Positions 32,949-43,213 of a stretch of DNA of 64,000 nucleotides are shown piece by piece (the stretch's first letter is position 1; the number at the start of each line of letters is the position of its first letter). This DNA comes from Siphonodentalium dalli (lineage: Eukaryota > Mollusca > Scaphopoda > Gadilida > Siphonodentaliidae). The notes beneath the pieces are model-generated. The model saw only the letters and a list, made by a program, of their open reading frames with translations. It did not search any database and was not told the DNA's origin. The stretch spans positions 109,644,278 through 109,708,277 of the forward strand of contig CP136069.1 in the NCBI GenBank assembly GCA_032622095.1. The letters run 5' to 3'. A program made the translations under genes and the position numbers.

Positions 32949-33642
32949 ATGAGCATCAGTAAATTGCAAAGATACATTGAGACAACAGAAGAAACCAGAG
33001 TGGACAATGATGCAATAAAAGTGCTAGTTTCGGACAGCAAGGGAAAATATATAAAAGCTGCCGCGGACGCAGGTTCAAATCTCAACTGGTGGTGTACAAG
33101 TGGGACAACGACAAGAGAGCAACTCGGGAGAATACATGACTATGTATTAGACAAATACCGAAACAGTCATGAAGAAATAGAACTATTCATCTGGTTGGGG
33201 ACCTGTGACATCACAATCAAGAAAGGAGCATATATATTTTTGAGACATAGTACCACAGAGAAAGCAGTTGATAACATTCTAACAACATTTAAAGAATATT
33301 CAGAGAAATTCAGAAGAATAAAGAACATTAGAGTCTACTTCCTGGAAATTCCACCAATTTCAATAAGAAACGTACTGGAACAAAGAAAGAGGACATCCAA
33401 ATTGGAAAGAATTCATTCCAGATGACCAAGAAGCAGATCGAAGAATCCACAGTATAAATGTCTGGATAAAATCTTTCAACCACGGAACAGACAAACCCAG
33501 CCCAATCTTCAACTACGACATACTCCGGAACCGAGACAAGAAATATAGTTACAATTTCAACTTATACTTGGACGGATTACATCCAGACGACCTACTTGCG
33601 AAAGTATGGTTCAAACGAATACTCAAAACTGCTAATTATTAA
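32949..33642 (+). pseudogene. SGNH/GDSL esterase-like ORF of the retrotransposon
   Basis: The first frame (32,949-33,425) reads VLVSDSKGKYIK (S30 as candidate nucleophile in a D-S block), ELFIWLGTCDIT (block usually G-x-N-D) and IRVYFLEIPPIS. A frame change around 33,380-33,410 moves to a second frame ending at 33,642 with YLDGLHPDDLLAKVW, where D and H would complete the triad. CR1/L2 ORF1 proteins often contain such an esterase domain; here it is a separate ORF before ORF1. N-x-D is replaced by T-C-D, so activity is uncertain even before the frameshift. Substrate unknown. Confidence 0.6.
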
Positions 33643-33647
33643 GGGAA

Positions 33648-33798
33648 GTGTGAGTACGGTCTCACTGCCCTCGCTAAAAAAAAACAGAAACGAGGAAGTA
33701 AACTGAAGAGCGTGTGAGTACGGTCTCACTGCCCTCATATAATTAACAGAACGAGAAAGACAAAATAAAGAGTGTGTGAGTACGGTCTCCCTACTCAA
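33648..33798 (+). promoter_or_regulatory. Three spaced gtgagtacggtctcac hairpins before ORF1
   Basis: The phrase gtgtgagtacggtctcactg recurs at 33,648, 33,712 and, slightly altered, 33,774, with a spacing of 62-64 bp, between the esterase stop and the ORF1 ATG at 33,804. Each can form gtgag/ctcac with a 6-base tacggt loop; the third has one stem mismatch. Intervening sequence is purine-rich and also related between copies. It could act as an RNA protein-binding site or translation signal. Confidence 0.55.
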
Positions 33799-33803
33799 AA
33801 AGG

Positions 33804-34664
33804 ATGCCGCCAAAAGAAAAACCCGATGACAAAAAAGGGAAGGGAAGAGGAAAAGGTCTCAATAAAAGTACTGAAAAACAGAAAATGGATGGAGAATGTC
33901 CTTACTGCAGGAAATCATTTCCAGAAGATGCTGATGGACTGATATGCGACACATATGAAAATTGGGTATGCCTAAGCTGTGCAAATGTTCCAAAAGATCT
34001 ATACGACATGATAGTGAAATACAGCAATCTTGGAGCAGCAGCCCCAACCAATTTCAAGTGGGTGTGCCGGGTGGATGAAAGTTCATTACCAACATTAAAA
34101 GAAATGAACACCACTTTGACCAGCATCAAAACAGACAATGAAAACAGATTTGAACGGATAGAAAAACAGGTCAAAGATATAGAAGAAAACATTGGCAACA
34201 AGGTCAGTGAGAAGGTGGACACCCTCAGAGAAAAAATTGTTGAAGACATTTCACAGGAAATAGAAAAATCCTTCCAAGCGAAATTTGATGAGAGATTTAA
34301 AGAAATGGAGGAACGAAGAGCTAGGGCGAACAACATATGCATATTCAATGCACCTCTGTCCACAGATAAAGACCCAAGTATAAGAAAGAAAGCAGACATG
34401 GAATTGGTATCTAAGATCTTCCAGACAGCAACATCGAAAACCCAACCAGCTATCAAAAACTTGTATAGACTGGGACGTGCTAGTGAAGCAAATAAAATGC
34501 CACCATTAAAATGCATCTTTGAAGAGAGATAGATCACAGGTGAAGAAGCTACTACAAGGAGCCCATAAATTGAAGGATGCAAAAGACCCAACAATGAATA
34601 ACATAATTATTCAGCGAGACCAGACTGAAGAGCAGAGAACAACAAATGAAAGTGTCAATGACAC
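33804..34664 (+). pseudogene. Retrotransposon ORF1, N-terminal part
   Basis: From ATG 33,804: a Lys/Gly-rich start, then a PHD-like zinc finger (CPYCRKSFPEDADGLICDT, NWVCLSCANVPKDLYDMI) at about residues 33-75. Next come a long coiled coil (about 105-175; MNTTLTSIKTDNENRFERIE..., FKEMEERRAR) and an RNA-recognition-like part (NNICIFNAPLS, NLYRLGRASEANKMPPLKC). The frame breaks near 34,520 by one base; the following frame gives SQVKKLLQGAHKLKD and NNIIIQRDQTEEQR, typical of non-LTR ORF1 C-terminal domains. It is cut at about 34,665 by the tandem-repeat element; its last part resumes at 43,102. It would coat the element RNA. Confidence 0.7.
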
Positions 34665-35223
34665 TGTAGCTCAACTTGGAAAGGGAATAATTTAATATAT
34701 TACAGTCAATGGAGCGATTAGGAATGTGGAAAGTTGAATGTCTAATACTAGTTTATAGACATGAAGAGAAAAGTAAAATCCAAGATGGCTGCTGGCGGCC
34801 ATGTTTTCAGCCGAATGACCCCAAAATGAGTCGTTCCCATCTACATGTCATCGTTAACATCAATGACAAATTTTATGACGATCAGACTAAAGGTACGACC
34901 TGTGGCCCGTGCTTATGGATTAAATTTTGAAATCCAAGATGGCCACTGGCGGCCATGTTTTTTGTCCGAATGACCCCGAAATCAGACTAAAGGTACGACC
35001 TGTAGCCCGTGGTAAAGGATTTAGTCATACAAAGATTAAAATCCAAGTTGGCTGCTGGCGGCCATGTTTTTTGGCCAAATGACACCAAAATGACTCGTTC
35101 CCATCTACATGTCATTATTAACATTCATGACAAATTTTATGATGATCAGACTAAAGGTACAACCTGTAGCCCGTGCTAAAGGATTTAGTCATACAAAGAG
35201 TAAAATCCAAGATGGCTGCTGGC

Positions 35224-38200
35224 TAGTGATGTACCGATTATCGGTATCGGCTATCGGATCGGGCCGATATATGTGGTATCGGCAAAATTTAGTCTTAAGA
35301 CCGATATCGTCAACCGATACATGTCGCGTCCTTTGTGAACGTTCTGACACCAATTCCTACTTTAATATTAAATAAATGCCGGGAATTTCCAGAAACAAAT
35401 AGCGACTATTTTACGCACGGGTCAGCCCTACATCAAATACGGTGATATGCCATGACAACATCGACATGAGACAGGCCTTTCCATTAGTCTAATTTGGGGA
35501 CACCGAACAAACCTGCCGGACCATGGTTCCGGCAGGTTTGCGAAAATTTGAGATTTCAAGACCACGAAACGCCATTTCCTGGCTTCTCAGACTATAATAA
35601 GTATCTATTTCAACCTAATTGTATTGAAGATTTTATACTGTAATCTTTCATTTCTAGTCCATTTCACATTTTCAGAGCAATATACAAGGTCACATCCAGA
35701 AAATTGTTTCATACAGTACCATTTACAGAATTGGATATCAAACTCATCATCCCAAAACACTTTTTGACTTTATTCTTGTGCATAATTCTAATATATTATT
35801 AAGTCAATTATTTAATAAATATAATTTTAGTATCTAATTCTTGTTGCTGAATGTGTTCAAAATTATGTGAACTTAAGTGCTAACTTATGTATATTGTGAC
35901 AAAGTCACAAACTGATGAAAATATAAATAAATGAATTGATTAAAAATTAAATCTAATCAACTTATCAAGATTGAAGAATGAAGTTGATGATGAAATCATG
36001 TATTTAATAATATATATGGATTTTGGGATGATGGTTATTAACCAAACACTAATTTGCTAAATAACCCCTTATTGAACAGAGTGAACAAAATTGATGTTGA
36101 TTGAAAACAATTTTAATGGAACAAAATAATCTGACTAGTGCACATTTTAAAAGTAAAAATTTGAAAATAAAACAATTTTAGAAATAAAATTTTAAAATAC
36201 AACAGTCTCAGGCTTGTCTACCACACATTTTAGAAATAATTTTTTGAAAATATAACAGTTATATATTATAAACAGTGATTTAGTTAGGTTAATCTTGTAA
36301 GTTAACATATGTCATGTAATGATGTTTGAATCTTTGATAAACAAAATATAAGAGCAAGATAATGATTTATATTTATGTTGTTGATTGGTTAGATCAGCCT
36401 CAGGATACAATTTTAATGGAAACATGATCTAATGCAGTTTCAGAAATAGGACTCAGTGAGTGACCGAGTCAATGAATGATTCAATCTCAGACTCACTCAG
36501 ATGCAACTATTGTTAGGCAAAGTCAAAGACCTTAGACCAAGATGTCCAATCCATATTATTATTATGATGATGATCATTAATGATTAAATATTATCTGTTC
36601 ATTGTTCAATGTATAAAGACTGTATGCTATTATATTATAACACTATTATTATTAAACTATTCAATATTCTAATTCTTGTAATGTTATGAGCTCAGGCATA
36701 AGATTAATTCCAAACTTTCCGCTAGAACTGAACGACAATGCATTGCTATCCAAGAAATCATTGACACTCCAACTCAGTGCAGTTTGATATATCTATTCTT
36801 GTTATGCTCTCTGTCAAAAATGTCAATGATCTCTTGGATAGAGTTGTCATTGAGTTCCAGCGGAAACAATCTTATTCTTAACAATTGGTCAAGGGTCTCG
36901 TCCTTTGTTGAGCCTTGATGTTTCCCTAACAACAATTGCATTTGACTGAACCCCCTTTCAGAAACCGCATTAGATATCGGCATAATGCAACACAAATCTA
37001 GAAAAAACAACATGTTTCGATATGCTGCAAGATCAGAAAGTTTCTCATACACATCGGCAGGTGTCGCACGCTTTTTCTCGAGGACATCAATTTTCTCTTC
37101 CAGTTGTTTTAGAACATATTTGGGCACATATTTTTTCCCGGCTTCCGCTGTCTTGACGGCCAATTTCTTCTTCAGATATTGGATTTGTTCTTTGTTTTCA
37201 GATTCCCATGTTTGCTTGAGTATTTTGACATGAGTTAGAAAGTCTTTATATTCGTTCGCCAACTTGCTGACGAATTTGTCCTGATCAGCTTCAAGGTTAC
37301 AGTCGCCACGGTCACGTTCATTTGATGTTTCGGCCTCGGCCTTTGGTCCCATTTGATAGAATGTCGCAAGTTTGTCCATGCGTTGCTCGATCCATGTGTT
37401 GTCGTCTAGTTGACTGTTTGCCTGGGTTTGACTTATAGGCATGTGAAACAACTCCAACAGGTTTGCCACTACCGGGTGTTGGTCATCATAGAACGCGGTC
37501 TTGATCTCTTCTGATAGTGATGTAGCGAATGGTTTGATAAAGTTGATCTCAAAGTCCTCATTATCAAATGACGCAATAACACTTGTTGCTTGTCTTGTTA
37601 CACGGACATAGCCGACACTTTCGTTTTGATAGGTCTTTGCTTTCTCGAGGAACTCTTCAGCACGTCCATAGTAACCTTGTTTGCTTGGCAATGCCTTGAG
37701 GTAAGTATCGACAACATTTACGTACTCGATGATCTGGGGAATATTTGCTGTGGTGGCCTGTAGCATGGTCGAGAGCGTGTTGGTCCGTTCCAGAATATCG
37801 ACCATTAGCAGCATTGTGCACACATTTTCTGGCATTGTCAGGCGCTTATTAATGTTCAGATACTTTGTGTCGCCATTTTTTTTTAACAAGTTACTGAATG
37901 TTTCCAGTAAATCTGAGTATCTATCGCAAACACGTTTTGCTGCCTTGAAATGGGAGAGCCATCGTGTCAGACATGCACCCACCATTTGAAGAGGATTTTC
38001 GCCACGGATTGATTGTATGTTGTGGAAAACGTTTTTTGCCACCTTGCTGGCGTCTATTGCTTGGTATACGTCGAATAACAGTTCGTCGAATTCACTCATC
38101 TGTGGGAACCGCTTTTTTAAATGGACAAAGACCAGTGCCAATCGGTGATTCCGACAGTTTATGTAGATAGTTTGCGGGTGGTCGTTCCTCCAAAGTTTCT

Positions 38201-40779
38201 GTACACCGCCTTTATTGCCTGACATCGTGTTTGTCCCATCAAAACAGACAAATTTTATATTCTTCATTTTCATATCTGGACTGGAATCAGAAACAACATT
38301 TTTCATTGTGTTGTACAATGTAGGTGCATCAAACATGGATTTCGCATTTGGAATCGCTTCTAATTCTCGATGGTCGGCGGTGACTGCTCGTATGTTGAGA
38401 AAAACATGCGGTACAAGCGTGCCTAGGGTTTTATTGTGATCGACCCATGACATGAAATTGATCATTTCGTCGTGGTCATTGTAGGCTTCGCTGTCGTCAC
38501 TATAGAACGTGAAATTGGTTCCAAATGTCATCGATTCTGTGATTTTCCTGACGCAGAATATGTTGTACGTTGACAGGAGCTCTTTGATGGATCGCCCGGA
38601 TATGTATTGCCCGTATCCACTGTTTCTGGCCATGAATTCCGAGGTAACAGGCTCCTTCAAGCTCTCCGAAAGGAATGTCACAAAATCTGACAATTGTGAC
38701 TTGGCAATGTAATGTTTTACATGATAGTCCAATGACCGCAATAGATGTCCAATGTATTGACGGTTTTTTGATACCGTGTCAACATGACTGGTGTCGAACA
38801 TTCCAACCAGACCACCTTTATGCAGGAGACGGTTCGCGGTTTTTTCGTTCTCCACACACCGAGCATGAATTGCAGATTTCAGGTGTTCCTTTAAACGACG
38901 CGTAGGATGATCTCCCAGGTCTGTTCCTACAGTTGTAAATGCCGTGTTCTGCAAATGTTTTTTGTCGTATTGTGGGCTATACATTGAGCACATTTTGCAC
39001 AAAAAGCCATCTTTTGTGAACATGAATGATGGGAACTGTTCGAGAACCGATCTTACATCACGCTGTCTGAAGCCGAAGTCACTGGTACTTGTAGGCCTAG
39101 TAGTAGTACTAGACGTTGAGGCCCCACTGCCCCCAGGTTGAGAGGTTGTTGAACTTGATATCTCACTTTCGGTTTCAGTTTCCTTCGTTTTGTCACTGTC
39201 AGTTTCGCTAGCGGTAAATTGGCCAATTTGGGTAATGTTTGTACAGAATGATGTTATGGTTTGACTGTCTAACTCTTCCTCTTTTCGTTTCTGTTTCCGT
39301 TTAGAACAGTACGTAACACTCATTTTGTTGTGGGATTTCCCACTGGTTCGAGGTCTCCCTCGCGAACTCATTATTATTATTTTCAAAATTGTATTCAAAA
39401 TCGGGAAATCGTCGCTAACCAAGCATTAGCTGAAACATTCGTATCTTTCCCAGACAGAAGAGTGTGGTAATTTCAAAGGGGGGTAATTCACTATTAAATT
39501 AAAACTCGCATTCCGCGTTTTACAATGTTCCGATTTTGATTTCCGTTTCCGTTTCCGATCGAAAAAAAAAAATGTGTTTAGTCTGTCAAAAACATCGATA
39601 CAACAATAAAACAAACTCTTATTTTGGGGACTTTGTCGTAATTTGGGGACACCGGTAGTCGGCTTGATTTGGGGGGAATGATAAGGCCTGCATGAGACTG
39701 CTGGTACACTCATGACCCAAATAAACATTTCAAAAGGTACCGTAGTTCCCTGCGCTTAATTATTAAAAGTTGAAACATAAACTGTATACAATTAAATTAC
39801 TTGCGAGTGCTGAGTAGCACATGTTTAAAGCGAATAACTGACACCCCTGACATTAGCGTGAGAATGGAATCTTCCTATGACCGAATCAGACTGATGTACC
39901 ATTTAGTGATTTATTCATGGGGGTGTGAAATTAATTTCACGCCACCGTGCGACAGTAAGTTGTCACGTTGTTATTATCTTCCCAAGGCGGGCGGCAAGAT
40001 CAAACGATTCTTTGCATGCATTTGATGTCATCGAGTTGGAATCACTAATAGGCCACGTATTGACAGATGACACAGTAAACTAAAAATAAGTGTTTATAAA
40101 TAGACGAGTCACACTTGACCAGTTTGCATTAAAGTCGCCGCAGTCGTGACCCACTATTCCTCAATATATAGAAACACGTCTTAACAACATTTAAGTGCGT
40201 GTGTTTAAAGATCTTTTGATTCAAATTGATTGACGTTCTGGTATACAATGACTGGAGATGGAGGAGGTGACTAACTTGTTTGATGGAACCATCCCAACCA
40301 ATCAGAGTGCTCTGTGGGCGGGATTTGTATCTGCTGTCTTGGGCAAAGAAAATGTCAACAATTTATGCGGTACATTGCAGGTGTTATTAAATGCAAGTTC
40401 AACTTCTGAAAAAGATTGAGTTTGGCAAATTGAAATTGAGTCATTGACTCAAATGGATTATATATGGTCCGATTCCGTAAGGCACAGTAACAGAATCAAA
40501 CAAATATTGAGGAAATCTTTTGAATGCAACGAAATATTAAATCGTTTTGCCAGGGTTTTTGTGGAACGTAAACTAAACTGTTTTGCGACCAAGTTATCAG
40601 TTCTTTGCCGATAATACTTTGCAATTGAAAAGACAAATTGATATGGAAATTTGTTCTGTTTCTTCCAAACTTTGTTCATATACAAGTCTTATCGGTACCT
40701 GTATCGGATCGGCCGATAATTCTACTGAAAATATCGGCTATCGGCTTTTACCGATAACCCCCGTATCGTTACATCACTA
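35224..40779. mobile_element. Autonomous hAT transposon, 5,556 bp, perfect 8-bp TSD
   Basis: Ends tagtgatgtaccgat... and its partner (complement tagtgatgtaacgat...) are flanked by identical ctgctggc at 35,216-35,223 and 40,780-40,787. Subterminal regions are rich in atcggctatcgg/ccgat repeats. The TSD lies in the gctgctggcggcc part of a 163-bp unit, so the hAT entered after the array. A single long gene occupies 36,774-39,422 on the minus strand. Flanks inside the element are AT-rich with one 33-bp palindrome around 35,507-35,540 (aacctgccgga / tccggcaggtt). Confidence 0.92.
36774..39422 (-). CDS. hAT transposase, intact 882-residue frame
   Basis: It catalyses cut-and-paste of the surrounding element. 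Start: M1 or, more likely, M18, which precedes an AT-hook-like RGRPR. After an acidic Ser/Thr-rich linker, residues 140-190 hold a BED-like finger (C142, C145, H180, H186). The RNase-H-like core includes YSDDSEAY near 307-314, CFDGTNTMSGNKGG (D395), CRNHRLAL (C423, H426) and CLTRWLSH (484-491). The C-terminal dimerisation domain has LCCIMPISNAVSERGFS at 810-826. All the blocks I look for are present and there is no internal stop over 2.6 kb. Introns are not needed. Whether it is still active cannot be told. Confidence 0.88.
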   Translation of the reverse strand: MVSDDFPILNTILKIIIMSSRGRPRTSGKSHNKMSVTYCSKRKQKRKEEELDSQTITSFCTNITQIGQFTASETDSDKTKETETESEISSSTTSQPGGSGASTSSTTTRPTSTSDFGFRQRDVRSVLEQFPSFMFTKDGFLCKMCSMYSPQYDKKHLQNTAFTTVGTDLGDHPTRRLKEHLKSAIHARCVENEKTANRLLHKGGLVGMFDTSHVDTVSKNRQYIGHLLRSLDYHVKHYIAKSQLSDFVTFLSESLKEPVTSEFMARNSGYGQYISGRSIKELLSTYNIFCVRKITESMTFGTNFTFYSDDSEAYNDHDEMINFMSWVDHNKTLGTLVPHVFLNIRAVTADHRELEAIPNAKSMFDAPTLYNTMKNVVSDSSPDMKMKNIKFVCFDGTNTMSGNKGGVQKLWRNDHPQTIYINCRNHRLALVFVHLKKRFPQMSEFDELLFDVYQAIDASKVAKNVFHNIQSIRGENPLQMVGACLTRWLSHFKAAKRVCDRYSDLLETFSNLLKKNGDTKYLNINKRLTMPENVCTMLLMVDILERTNTLSTMLQATTANIPQIIEYVNVVDTYLKALPSKQGYYGRAEEFLEKAKTYQNESVGYVRVTRQATSVIASFDNEDFEINFIKPFATSLSEEIKTAFYDDQHPVVANLLELFHMPISQTQANSQLDDNTWIEQRMDKLATFYQMGPKAEAETSNERDRGDCNLEADQDKFVSKLANEYKDFLTHVKILKQTWESENKEQIQYLKKKLAVKTAEAGKKYVPKYVLKQLEEKIDVLEKKRATPADVYEKLSDLAAYRNMLFFLDLCCIMPISNAVSERGFSQMQLLLGKHQGSTKDETLDQLLRIRLFPLELNDNSIQEIIDIFDREHNKNRYIKLH

Positions 40780-43101
40780 CTGCTGGCGACCATGTTTTTT
40801 GGCCGATTGACCCCAAAATTACTCGTTCCCATCTACATGTCATTGTTAAGAACCATGACAAATTTTATGATGATCAGACTAAAGGTACGACCTGTAGCCC
40901 GTGCTAAAGATTTAGTCATACAAAGAGTAAAATCCAAGATGGCTGCTGGCGGCCATGTTTTTGGTCAAATGACACCCAAAATTACTCGTTCCCATCTACA
41001 TGTCAATATTAACATCCATGACAAATTTCATGATGATCAGACGAACAGTACGACCTGTGGCCCGTGCTAATGGATTAAATTTTGAAATCCAAGATGGCTG
41101 CTAGCGGCCATGTTTTTTGTCCGAATGATCCCAAAATGACTTGTTCCCATTTACATTCCAATTTCAACAGCCATGAAATTTTTTATGATGATCAGACTAA
41201 AGGTACGACCTGTAGCCCGTGCTAAAGGATTTAGTCATACAAAGAGTAAAATCCAAGATGGCTTCTGGGCAGTGCTGGCGGCCATGTTTTTTGGCCGAAT
41301 GACCCCAAAATGACTCGTTCCCATCTACATGTCATTATTAACATTCATGACAAATTTTATGATGATCAGACTAAAGATACAACCTGTAGCCCGTGCTAAA
41401 GGATTTAGTCATACAAAGAGTGAAATCCAAGATGGCTGCTGGCGGCCATGTTTTTCGGCCAAATGACCCCAAAAGTACTCGTTCCCATCTACATGTCAAT
41501 ATTAACATCCATGACAAATTCTATGATGATCAGACTAAATGTACGACCTGTAGCCTGTGCTAAAGGATTTAGTCATACAAAGAGTAAAATCCAAGATGGC
41601 TGCTGGCGACCATGTTTTTTGGCCGAATGACCCCAAAATTACTCGTTCCCATCTACATGTCAATATTATCATCCATGACAAATTTCATGATGATCAGACA
41701 AACAGTACGACCTGTGGCCCGTGCTAATGGATTAAATTTTGAAATCCAAGATGGCCACTGGCGGCCATGTTTTTTGTCTGAATGACCCCAAAATGACTCG
41801 TTCCCATCTACATTCCAATATCAACAGCCATGACAAATTTTATGATGATCAGACCAAAGGTACGACCTGTAGCACGTGCTAAAGGATTTAGTCATACAAA
41901 GAGTAAAATCCAAGATGGCTGCTGGCGGCCATGTTTTTTGGCCGAATGACCCCAAAATGACTCGTTCCCATCTACATGTCATTATTAACATTATTGACAA
42001 ATTTTATGATGATCAGACTAAAAGTAGGACCTGTAGCCCGTGCTAAAGGATTTAGTCATGCAAAGAGTAAAATCCAAGACGGCTGCTGGCGGCCATGTTT
42101 TTTGGCCGAATGACCCCAAAATGACTCGTTCCAATCTACATGTCATTGTTAACATCCATGACAAATTTTATGATGATCAGACTAAAGGTACGACCTGTAG
42201 CCCGTGCTAAAGAATTTAGTGATACAAAGAGTAAAATCCAAGATGGCTGCTGGCGGCCATGTTTATGGGCCGAATTGACCCCAAAATAACTCGTTCCCAT
42301 CTACATGTCAATATTAACATCCATGACAAATTTCATGATGATCAGACGAACAGTGCGACCTGTGGCCCGTGCTAATGGATTGAATTTTGAAAACAAAGAT
42401 GGCCACTGGCGGCCATGTTTTTTGTCCGAATGACCCCAAAATGACTCGTTCCCATCTACATTCCAATTTCAACAGCCATGACAAATTTCATGATTATCAG
42501 ACTAAAGGTACGACCTGTAGCCCGTGCTAAAGGATTTAGTCATACAAAGAGTAAAATCCAAGATGGCTGCTGGCGGCCATGTTTTTTGCCCGAATAACCC
42601 AAAAATGAGTCGTTCCCATCTACATGTCATTGTTAACATCCATGACAAATTTTATGATGATCTGACTAAAGGTACGACCTGTAGCCCGTGCTAAAGGATT
42701 TAGTCATGCAAAGAGTAAAATCGAAGATGGCTGCTGGCGGCCATGTTTTTTGGCCGAATGACCCCAAAATTACTCGTTCCCATCTACATGTCAATATTAA
42801 CATCCATGCCAAATTTCATGACGATCAGACGAACAGTACGGCCTGTAGCCCGTGCTAATGGATTGAATTTTGAAATCTAAGATGGCCGCTGGCGGCCATG
42901 TTTTTTTTCCGAATGACCCCAAAATGAATCATTCCGGTACAAATGTTGATGTCAACAGCTATGACAAATTTCATAATGATCCGATCAAAGGTACGACCTG
43001 TAGCCTCTATTGTTGACGCCTTACGTACACACGCACACACGGACGACGGACGACAAAGCCATGGCAATAGCTCAAACTTTACAAAGTAAAGTTGAGCTAA
43101 A

Positions 43102-43212
43102 AAGGCTCTAAGAGAAGAATTAAAGGAGAGAAACAAAGATGAAAATCTCTATGCCATCAGAAATGGACAGATAGTCAAAAAGCAAGAAAACGACGGAGAT
43201 ACCCCCTCCTGA
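43102..43212 (+). pseudogene. Retrotransposon ORF1, C-terminal part
   Basis: Directly right of the array element the frame reads KALREELKERNKDENLYAIR, then NGQIVKKQ, and stops at 43,212. This is the conserved end of non-LTR ORF1 proteins (L-R-x-E-L-x-x-R ... I-R-x-G-x-I-V). It completes the protein begun at 33,804. Its stop codon overlaps the ORF2 frame. Confidence 0.7.
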
Positions 43213-43213
43213 T

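Larger units (their letters stand above)
34665..43101. mobile_element. About 163-bp tandem-array element inserted in ORF1, itself split by a hAT
   Basis: About 17 units of roughly 163 bp (34,764-35,223 and 40,780-42,960) repeat ccaagatggctgctggcgg, ccatgttttttgg, ctcgttcccatctacat and tacgacctgtagcccgtg. Two variants alternate irregularly (agtcatacaaagag versus ttaaattttgaaat). The left end starts near tgtagctcaactt; the right end has a ggacgacggacgac tract, then a hairpin at 43,068-43,099 (tagctcaaactttac / gtaaagttgagcta) and aaaa. This recalls pearl/Helentron-like elements of bivalves; the assignment is inference. The ORF1 reading frame continues directly on its right. Confidence 0.65.

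Noticed and set aside
33902-34594. A 230-residue minus-strand ORF
   Set aside because: Antisense shadow of retrotransposon ORF1, which carries the PHD finger and coiled coil on +.
34764-42960. CRISPR-like regular array
   Set aside because: Units of about 163 bp repeat along their whole length without unique spacers, in a eukaryotic transposon setting.
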